This document shows, one piece after another, positions 55,766-64,000 of a DNA stretch of 64,000 nt. Within the stretch, counting starts at the first letter, position 1; each line of letters starts with the position of its first letter. Both the position numbers and the translations under genes were made by a program. Source of the stretch: Eutreptiella sp. 'Long Island Sound 2002' (Eukaryota > Euglenozoa > Euglenophyceae > Eutreptiales > Eutreptiaceae); NCBI GenBank assembly GCA_964036045.1, contig OZ038388.1:32075759-32139758 (forward strand), given 5' to 3'. The notes beneath the pieces are model-generated. The model did no database searches and was not told the DNA's origin. It was given only the letters and a program-made list of their open reading frames with translations.

Positions 55766-57527
55766 ATGAGAGAGGGGCCACGGCCTTTGCCGGCGACCCG
55801 CCATTTGGAGAGCCAGGAGGGCCAGGGTCAGTAGCAGCACCCCCCCCCCCCCCCCCAAGCGGGGCCCCGGGTTAGGCTCCACGTCCCCGCACACGAGGAG
55901 CCTTGCCCGTATCCCCTTGGGTGAGCGACGGCCCGCTGGTGCACGCCCTGCTCACCCCACAGTCCGGCAGCCGCCCCCGCCGCTGATCTAGAGCAGGTCC
56001 GGGCGCTGCGCATGGATGGTGGCGTCGACGCCCTCCATAGGTGCCGCCCCCTCCGCATCTCCTCCGCCCCCCTCCCGGCCCGATACCCCAGCAAGGGGGG
56101 GGGGACCTTGCACCTAGGTGGACCTCCTAAGATGCTGGACTCGCTGGGGGGGGGGGGGGGCGCTGCACCCCCCTCACCTCCCACACCCGATCACGGCCCC
56201 GGGAGTCGGCTGAAAGGATGAGAATCCCGGGCCAGCCTTCGGGGACCCCAGTGAGGGTGATGTCCCACCGTGGGTGGTCCAAGCCCAAGTGCGGGAGGTG
56301 CTCAAACCGCATGCTGCGGATATCCCCCGTACCCACCCCGAACACCTCCGGGACCTCCCGCCACAAGGCCCCCCCAGCCATCCTCGGGGGACCCGTAACT
56401 GATGGGGCAACCCCCACCCGAACCACCACCTTCCGCGGGGCGATCTCCGCCCCCAACAGCTCCCCCACTGCCTGGGCCACCCCCTGTGGCACTTGCTGCG
56501 CACCAAAGAGGCGAATCCCCACCCTGCCCTCCTGATCCCCTGGGACCAGCCCCCCAAACTGGCCGCTGATCTGCGGGTCGGAGGCCAGCTTCGCCCACAG
56601 ATCGGGGATGGGGGCCCTGACGGAGGCGAGCAGGCGCACCCAGAGCATCCCCCCGGCACTGGCGAATCCTCCCCTTGCATCAGGGCGTGTAGGTGATCCC
56701 CTTGTACTTGCCGCTGGCCCTGATGACGGCCTGGGCTTGCACAAGGGGAAGCACCACAGATGCCTCGCACCACTTCCCCTGTGTGTCCCCTGCCTCCTGC
56801 ATTGGGGAGGAGGAGGGGTTGCATGGGGAAACAAAGACCTACAGGAATTTGTGTACGGTGGCGCAGGTCTAGCCCCACGCCTACTTTTTCTCCCCGTGCC
56901 CGAGCAAGAGCTAGGGATCGAGGGAGACAGCAACCCTCACTTGAACCGCCCCCCCCCACGGGGCAGGGGTCCTGCAAAGGGGGGGGGGGGGTCCGCGTCA
57001 TCGGCACACACCCCGTCCCCCTCCCCACTGTCGACCAGCATATCCTGGTCGTCCTGCTCCCCCTCGTCGTCAGCGGCCCGGCGCCACCGAATGCGGAGCG
57101 TGTGACTTGGCGGGGCCGGGTCGACCTCCCCCGCAGTGGAGCACTCCCAAAGCCCCCGGTGGGTCAGGAGCTGGTAGTGCAAGATGCCCCCCTGCACCTC
57201 CAGGTCTGCCTTGGACAGGTGCAGCGCGCGCAGTAGGCGCTCCACCGAGCAGTGCGCCTTTGGTGCGGACTGCACCAACATAATGGTGGAGACGGCCTGC
57301 ACCACCTCCCACTGCCCAAGGGCGGCGCGGGCGATGTCGCGGGCTTCCTCCGCCGTGACCCCCAGGACTAGGAGCTCCTTGAACGTGGCCTCCTTGTCTT
57401 GGACAGGCCACTCTGAGACGACACTGTGGGGCCTGAGCTGTTGTGACCCCTCCGCGCGGAAGGGATGTACTATTAACGAGGGAGACCCATGTGGCCGTGA
57501 GCCAGACGTGCATAAGTAACCCGGCAC
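55766..57527 (-). pseudogene. Second non-LTR element: ORF1 fragments
   Basis: Minus frame 57527-56937 (196 codons) has DKEATFKELLVLGVTAEEAR, a helical region (WEVVQAVSTIMLVQ) and an acidic end (DDEGEQDDQDMLVDSGEGDG). After a frameshift near 56935, frame 56933-56127 has VGELLGAEIAPRKVVVRVGV and LTGVPEGWPGILILSADSR. ORF1, then endonuclease on the same strand is the normal order of LINE-type elements. Very GC-rich. The 5' border is near 57530. No zinc knuckle is seen. Confidence 0.6.
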
Positions 57528-58134
57528 TTGGGCGGGGCTGGCTGATATGTACGTTTCCTACTCTTCCACAGAGTCAGAACCTCTGGGCATGGGCTTGTTT
57601 ATGTAATTTCAGTCTCTGCCCTTCTGTGCCCTTGTCTGAACAGGGGTCGAGCCACGTTCATCCCTTCGTCTTCTGGCGTTCCCTGCAGCAGGGGGGCGTC
57701 GGCGAGGGGGGAGGGGGGGACTTGGGTCTCCGTCGTTCGGGGGCTGGCGGCGTGAGTGGGACATGTGGTGAGCGCATCAGGGGGTAGTGTGAGGAGCCTG
57801 GGGAGTGCAGGCATTGGCATTTGCGTGGGCCTTCTGGCGGTGCGGCTGACCTGGTGTGTCTGGGTGCTGGTGCACACACTTTGTGACACTTTGTGATGCC
57901 CGCGGGCACAGCAGTGTCTCACACCCCTCTGCATTAGTGTACACCGCGGGCAGGGCGGGAGTCCATGCAGAGCGCATGTTTTCGATAGTGGGCGCCGATC
58001 CAAGTGTGTGTATGTATGTGTGTGTGTGTGTGTGTGTGTTTTGGGGGGGGGGGGGGTGAAGAGATACTGGCAGCAACGATAGCCAGATTGACAGGTGCAC
58101 GTCAGATGGACCCCAGCAGGCTTGGGAGGCATAC
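57528..58134 (-). other. 5' part of giant-gene intron 4
   Basis: A (GT)n run at about 58009-58040 is followed by a poly-G run at 58043-58055. The 57.6-57.9 kb part is GC-rich with only spurious ORFs. Confidence 0.5.
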
Positions 58135-58323
58135 TCTGTAAGGCGCGTCCAGCCGGCCGCATCGTTCTCCACGTCATACATGTATATCCTGCGGTCCGAG
58201 ACACGGCCTTCGTAACAGGAGCCTGCACTTCCGTCATTGGTTCCTCCGAACAAGTAGATGTATCGATTATCCGCAGAGTAGATGGTTTGGTTCTCGGGAA
58301 CTCCAACAGCAACAGCGCATGAC
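58135..58323 (-). CDS. Giant gene exon 4: kelch-like repeat
   Basis: 189 bases after TTGTGCAG. It encodes VPENQTIYSADNRYIYLFGG, TNDGSAGSCYEGRVSDRRIY and MYDVENDAAGWTRL: a kelch unit with YIYLFGG, a long acidic loop, then Y-D-V and W. The donor CAGA/GTATGC leaves two bases for exon 5. Confidence 0.8.
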
Positions 58324-59792
58324 CTGCACAAGCGGTGACAGAACCAAGATGTCCAACTCCACTCAGGTACAAAACTCAGGGGAACACGGCTGCAGTATTG
58401 CGGCCGAAAGCAATTACATCCCGTTCGCACTCAGGGCCAGTGCAACATTTCACCTGTGGGGCTGCACATCTATCTGCTGCTCTGTACACTCTGAACCGAG
58501 ACAGAGATTCCCTTTTCCCTGTCCTCACAGAAGCAACAGTTGTGAACAGAGGGACAGCTCTCCTGGTCTCACCCACAGAAAATAACTTTCCGGGTGGTTT
58601 GGAACAAGCAATGTAAACAATCGATTTATTTTGCATACATCCGGAAATACCAAGCGGCACACTTAATGAGCCTTCATGGCAATCCCCCCCCCCTCGAGAT
58701 GATGGCCAGTCAGACCCGGCGCATGGTGTCCCACTTCAAGAAACATAGTGCAGCCCTTACCCCAAGCCCCCTGCCACCACTTCCCAATTCCGCAATGACT
58801 AAAACTTTGCACTCCGTTGCTTCTCTTGCTGTATCCCTTACTGGCACCTGCATGAGTAGGTGCTTCCGTCAGTCTACTTCACACTGCACTATCCTAATCG
58901 CTCCTGCCCCATGGGCTGTTCTGGAGGTCCGCTTTCGTTTGGACTTATAGCGCACCCAATGACTGCATTGGGGCGGTTTAACAACCGCGGCATTTACGAC
59001 GGCACAATCATCCTGTTCTGGTCGCTCCGAACCCGGTGCAGCAGCCACTGTGGCATGGCTGTGACAGGACGGGTTGGCATTGCGGGAACTGCAGCATAGC
59101 TGCCAATGCATGGCATGGGTGATTAAAGACTGTTGATTTGTAATGCTTGACCCAATCCACTGCTCTCCTTCTCTCATGCTCATCATCAAAAATGTCCCTT
59201 TGGAAAGTGGCCCCCACCCCGCCACTCCTCACAATCGAATTTTTCGTCAATTCAGTTGGCTACTAGGCCCGAACAGTCACCCGTTTCACTCTCGGAATCT
59301 TCTCATTCCTTGTTATCAGATTCTTTCCGATTGCTGTTATTGCACCAGTGCTGCCGTTGGATCCATCCACAATCAGTGTGGCGCAGTAGCCAAACTGATG
59401 AGTAGCCAAACAAGCTGCGGAGGCTGTTGGGGTGCATAGTGGCAACGTCGGCCCGTCTTGTGCAGCGTCTGCTGCTTCACAAGCGACCCCTTCCCTTCCC
59501 TCTCCCATCCACCTCTCTCTTTCATTCACCCTCGTTCCTCTCGTCTCTCTCACACTCACCGTCATCCCTCCCTATCCTGCATTCTTTGGGGTATTCCTTG
59601 GACGCCATCATAGTAGTGGGAGATCCTGGTGTTTCCGCTCAACACCAAATCTGCCGAATGTCCAGTTCACAATACAAAAAGCTGCTGATACCTCCATATC
59701 ATTGTCCCCAGGAGCGGATGCAAAAATGGTGCGGTTGCAGCAAATTGGCACGGACACAATGGCACATGTGAGCAGTGCATGAGGCTGTCCAC
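58324..59792 (-). other. Giant-gene intron 3
   Basis: About 1.5 kb, CT-rich between 59480 and 59580. No repeat family or RNA gene is recognised. Confidence 0.45.
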
Positions 59793-60099
59793 CTGGGCTC
59801 TGCCAAGGATGCTTTCTGAACCCACAAGGCGTCTGACGAGTTGTACATTCCCGACTCCACCCTCGATGCATTGACGGTGTAAGCCACGACTGTGTCGTAC
59901 ACCCAGCCCTCGGCATGTTCACCTCCAATGCTGAAAAGCAGCGGCGAACCATCTGCAGAGGCCACAGCAGAGGCGGCATAGGCACGACCAAAAGCCAGAT
60001 CCCGTGCTTGGGGCAGCAGTTTGGTGAAGCGGAAGGTGGTGTCGACGCTCAGGCCGATGATCGTCATGTTGACGTTGAAGATTTCATCGGGATGCGTGC
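59793..60099 (-). CDS. Giant gene exon 3: kelch-like segment
   Basis: 307 bases after GGCACAG. It encodes HPDEIFNVNMTIIGLSVDTT, AFGRAYAASAVASADGSPLL, FSIGGEHAEGWVYDTVVAYT. This is a kelch-like blade with FSIGG and a later V.AYTV strand. The donor CCCAG/GTGGAC leaves two bases that complete the Arg before exon 4. Confidence 0.76.
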
Positions 60100-60803
60100 C
60101 TGTGCCATGCAAAAGGGTATGCAACAGTAATCTTCGAACACGGCGACACCTTGTGCGTAGGCGGACCTTTAACTTGGAAGAGGATGTGTGTGTGCGCCAT
60201 CAAGTGAGTATGCCGGTTGGTACTTCCGGGTGTAAGTACTTGTTCACGTTTGGCTGATTTCCCTAGCTACGCTTCCCTCCTGACAAGGCACAGTAAAAGA
60301 CAACTTTCATCTGACGGGCGGGAGCGCGCGGCCCTGCACACTGTGAAGAGAAGGCCAGTGGTGCCAAACTTGGGTTTCTGGGGAAACCTGGGTTTTGAGG
60401 AGGGAATCGCGTGGATTGGTGGGTTAGTTGGGGCAGGGGGGCTACCCCGACCGGGGACCGCCCCCCCCCCACCAGCGGGGCTCGATTGAAGGGCCTCCAA
60501 ACGCCCATGAAAGTCTGAGTACCAACGATGGTACTACTCGTGCTGAAGAGCCCACCAGCTTCGGGCCCAATAAAAGCCACCTGAAACTCCTTCAGCTTAA
60601 CAGTTGGCTGTTTCGAAACCCCTCAAACCACGGCCGGTGCCTTTTGCCATAGATTGAGGAGCCTGCCAATCCTGCCTGAATCCCACCAATCGGCACCCCA
60701 CCCGCCTTGACGGAATATCCCTTGGGCTACCGCGCCTGCGCCTCACAGACCAAAGTTGCGGGATCAGGCTTCAATGCTTCAGCGGAAACGAAGCCAGGCT
60801 CAC
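60100..60803 (-). other. Giant-gene intron 2
   Basis: About 0.7 kb with a C-run at 60459-60468. No other feature is seen. Confidence 0.45.
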
Positions 60804-60917
60804 CAGCAATCCACATCCCAGGTCCATTGCACGCTGGAAGCCGCAGGGCACCATAGATCCGTGTGCACGGCGCTCTCCCTCCACCCAGCACTGTTCCATG
60901 GAGTTTCGGATGCGCCA
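60804..60917 (-). CDS. Giant gene exon 2: possible continuation of the IPT/TIG-like domain
   Basis: 114 bases between CTTACAG and a strong GCTG/GTGAGC donor. The phase-compatible frame encodes AHPKLHGTVLGGGRAPCTRI then YGALRLPACNGPGMWIAG. It keeps phase between exons 1 and 3, but those exons also join in frame without it, so it may be optional or false. Confidence 0.45.
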
Positions 60918-61329
60918 CTGTAAGAATGGCAGCTGCCAATGATTCAGAACAATTTCAGGGCACCAAAGCGTCTGAGGTTGTGGGAAAGTACGTATTAGTC
61001 TACTTCTTTGTGTATATTTGGACACTTCCTCGCCCCCCGGGAACAGGACGCTCTCCCCACGGAATATGTTGCACAATTGGGTTCGTCGGCTGTGTCAATT
61101 GTGTTACCTGTCCTTGGCCCCACAGCCTCTGCTGTCTGTGTTGGACTCGCTCTACAGCGCTCCATAAATTGGAATGGATTACCCTGCTTTTCATGGACCC
61201 CCGCACCTGTGAGCCAAAACACTGTGTCGTGCAGGCTTTGAGTTAGGGCGGCTGAGGCTGTCTGTAGAAAGAGAGGAGGGAGCACAGGCGAGGAGGGTGC
61301 ACCACGTGGGCAATGGTCAGAATACACAC

Positions 61330-61564
61330 CAAAGGGCACATCAAGCCGGCAGGTCAGAGTGGTCGCCGTCGAGGCAATGCACTCCATGGTTGGCAATGGC
61401 TCTTGGTTGGCGGACACCCCCACCTCCTCAAAATTCACCATATTGGCCTGAGCTGTCGTGGGGTAGAAGCCCGTGCCATGGAACGTAACATTCGTCAGGC
61501 CAGTGCAACCCACAGCTGTGACACTTGCCGCCGGGTGGGTCGACCATGGGCCATGCATGCAGCC
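61330..61564 (-). CDS. Giant gene exon 1 (first seen): IPT/TIG-like domain
   Basis: 235 bases after TTTCTGCAG. It encodes VTAVGCTGLTNVTFHGTGFY then PTTAQANMVNFEEV and ASTATTLTCRLDVPF. The pattern V..V.C.G.TNVTF.GTGF...........C.......L.C is that of IPT/TIG immunoglobulin-like folds found in cell-surface receptors. The donor is TTTG/GTGTGT. Upstream exons must lie right of the satellite or outside the window. Confidence 0.72.
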
Positions 61565-61845
61565 CTGCAGAAATGGAGACACAACTGAGCCCCCGCTTTG
61601 CATATCGTGCATGTCCCCTATTGCACTAACATCGGGCATTTAAAATAAAACGAGTTCACACGATCACGATCGAGTAACAAGAAAGCATCACCGTCCAACC
61701 AGCAGCACAGGGCCGATAGCATGTAATAAGATGGCTCACAGCTCTCCCACAAAGGGCAGACCATTGTCTGTGGGCAACTTTAGGCAATGTGTGTATCCTC
61801 GTGCATACGTTCCGACTGGAATGCATAGCGGACGAAAATAAACAG
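61565..61845 (-). other. Sequence between exon 1 and the right-end satellite
   Basis: Short stretch with no recognised feature. Confidence 0.4.
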
Positions 61846-64000
61846 CAAACACTCCACAACAAATGTCGCATCTATGCACCCTCTGACACCCCACAGGACA
61901 AAATATCTTGGAGGCTTTAATGACTGCAATTCCACAGGTTTTGCAATGGGACAGGCAGCATCGATGACAGGCCCATTGGCATTCAACTTGTGGGAATGCT
62001 TAACTACAAATACCATACCACAGCACCAAACACTCCACAACCATGGTCGCATCTATGCACCCTCTGACACCCCACAGGAGAAAATATCTTAGAGGCTTTA
62101 ATGAGTGCAATTCCACATGGTTTGCAATGGGACAGGCAGCATCGATGACAGGCCCAATGCTTAACTACAAATACCATACCACAGCACCAAACACTCCACA
62201 ACAATGGTCTAATCTACGCACCCTCTGACACCCCACAGGAGAAAATATCTTGGAGGCTTTAATGAGTGCAATTCCACGTGTTTTGCAATGGGACTGGCAG
62301 CATCGATGACAGGCCCAATGCTTAACTACAAATACCATACCACAGCACCAAACACTCCACAACAAATGTCGAATCTATGCACCCTCTGACACCCCACAGG
62401 ACAACATATCTTAGAGGCTTTAATGAGTGCAATTCGACGTGTTTTGCAATGGGACTGGCAGCATCGATGACAGGCCCAATGCTTAACCACAAATACCATA
62501 CCACAGCACCAAACACTCCACAACAATGGTCTAATCTACGCACCCTCTGACACCCCACAGGACACCATATCTTGGGGGCTTTAATGAGTGCAATTCCACA
62601 TGTATGCAATGGGACAGGCAGCATCGATGACAGGCCCAATGCTTAACTACAAATACCATACCACAGCACCAAACACTCCACAACAAATGTCGAATCTATG
62701 CACCCTCTGACACCCCACACGACAACATATCTTAGAGGCTTTAATGAGTGCAATTCCACGTGTTTTGCAATGGGACTGGCAGCATCGATAGCATCGATGA
62801 CAGGACCAATGCTCAACTACAAATACCATACCACAGCACCAAACACTCCACAACAAATGTCGAATCTATGCACCCTCTGACACCCCACAGGACACCATAT
62901 CTTGGAGGCTTTAATGAGTGCAATTCCACGTGTTTTGCAATGGGACTGGCAGCATCGATGACATGCCCATTGGCATTCAACTTGTGGAAACGGTTTACTA
63001 CAAATACCATACCACAGCACCAAACACTCCACAACAATGGTCTAATCTACGCACCCTCTGACACCCCACAGGACACCATATCTTGGAGGCTTTAATGAGT
63101 GCAATTCCACGTGTTTTGGATTGGGACTGGCAGCATCGATGACATGCCCATTGGCATTCAACTTGTGGAAATGCTTTACTACAAATACCATACCACAGCA
63201 CCAAACACTCCACAACAATGGTCTAATCTACGCACCCTCTGACACCCCACAGGACAAAATATCTTAGAGGCTTTAATGAGTGCAATTCCACATGTTTTGC
63301 AATGAGACAGGCAGCATCGATGACAGGCCCAATGCTTAACTACAAATACCATACCACAGCACCAAACACTCCACAACAAATGTCGAATCTATGCACCCTC
63401 TGACACCCCACAGGACAAAATATCTTCGAGGCTTTAATGAGTGCAATTCCACATGTATGCAATGGGACTGGCAGCATCGATGACAGGCCCAATGCTTAAC
63501 TACAAATACCATACCACAGCACCAAACACTCCACAACAATGGTCTAATCTACGCACCCTCTGACACCCCACAGGACAAAATATCTTAGAGGCTTTAATGA
63601 GTGCAATTCCACAGGTTTTGCAATGGGACAGGCAGCATCGATGACAGGCCCAATGCTTAACTACAAATACCATACCACAGCACCAAACACTCCACAACAA
63701 ATGTCGCATCTATGCACCCTCTGACACCCCACAGGACAAAATATCTTGGAGGCTTTAATGACTGCAATTCCACGTGTTTTGCAATGGGACTGGCAGCATC
63801 GATGACATGCCCATTGGCATTCAACTTGTGGAAACGCTTTACTACAAATACCATACCACAGCACCAAACACTCCACAACCATGGTCTAATCTACGCACCC
63901 TCTGACACCCCACAGGACAAAATATCTTGGAGGCTTTAATGAGTGCAATTCCACATGTTTTGCAATGGGACTGGCAGCATCGATGACAGGCCCAATGCTT
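61846..64000. repeat. Satellite array with ~161- and ~181-bp units (partial)
   Basis: Thirteen starts of CACCCTCTGACACCCCACA lie at intervals of about 160-161, 171 or 181 bases. The longer form carries an extra ATTGGCATTCAACTTGTGGAA block after CATCGATGACATGCCC or CAGGCCC. The 171-base unit has a local duplication of AGCATCGAT. The array continues beyond the window. Confidence 0.95.

Larger units (their letters stand above)
10337..61564 (-). other. Giant extracellular mosaic gene: overall span, 27 predicted exons
   Basis: I read 27 minus-strand exons as one gene. Together they encode about 1,925 residues. Domain order from the 5' end: IPT/TIG-like (exons 1-2), kelch-like (3-4), a beta-domain pair with conserved KAGSY.G / KSGTHVGFET-type segments (5-8), a P-domain-like segment (9), kelch-like (10), LamG domain 1 (11-14), a beta domain (15), kelch repeats (16-17), PAN/apple (18), a second copy of the beta-domain type (19-22), LamG domain 2 (23-26) and a Cys-rich C-terminal exon with the stop (27). 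Many NxS/T sites and the module types point to a secreted or cell-surface adhesion or recognition protein. Reading phase agrees across every junction except 12-13 and 26-27. No transmembrane helix or signal peptide is seen; the N-terminus is missing. It could still be two adjacent genes of the same type. Confidence 0.6.

Noticed and set aside
61846-64000. Array of evenly spaced repeats as a CRISPR
   Set aside because: Units are 160-181 bases with the whole unit conserved. There are no short repeats with unique spacers, and the genome is eukaryotic.

Overview
The window is from a eukaryotic nuclear genome. Coding sequence is split into short exons (about 70-460 bases) with GT-AG borders and long introns. 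Domain types are BET bromodomain, kelch, LamG, PAN/apple and IPT/TIG. There is no bacterial operon structure. Mobile elements, satellites, minisatellites and long G/C homopolymer runs make up most of the DNA. A free-living alga or other protist is the best guess; a green alga would fit the single-bromodomain plus NET (plant GTE-like) protein, but the sequence does not fix the lineage.

Layout. (1) Positions 1-5534, minus strand: seven consecutive in-frame exons of a BET-family chromatin reader (one bromodomain, a NET domain, then a long acidic and glutamine-rich tail that runs off the left edge). (2) Positions 5680-10336: intergenic DNA with one unrecognised plus-strand ORF. (3) Positions 10337-61564, minus strand: 27 exons that I read as one giant gene for a secreted or surface mosaic protein (IPT/TIG, kelch, repeated beta domains, a P-domain-like segment, two LamG domains, PAN/apple). 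About 5.8 kb of coding sequence, roughly 1,925 codons, is spread over 51 kb. Codon phases agree across all exon junctions except two (exons 12-13 and 26-27), where a small exon is probably missing. The 5' end lies beyond the right edge or was not recognised. (4) Positions 61846-64000: a satellite array that runs off the right edge.

Mobile DNA sits in the introns of the giant gene. Intron 26 holds two copies of a terminal-inverted-repeat element that carries a ~190-bp satellite. Exon 22 lies inside another small inverted-repeat element. Intron 20 holds an inverted-repeat element filled with a 16-bp minisatellite. Intron 18 holds a Penelope-like reverse transcriptase remnant followed by a candidate hammerhead ribozyme. 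Intron 14 holds a GC-rich cluster of broken non-LTR retrotransposon pieces in both orientations. Intron 9 holds relics of the intron-26 satellite plus a second repeat family. Intron 4 holds a second non-LTR element with ORF1 and endonuclease but no reverse transcriptase.

Most exons were found by reading splice borders and phase by hand, because many have no internal ATG. No alignment, transcript or profile search was available. Exon borders are predictions and the one-gene model of the giant locus is an inference.
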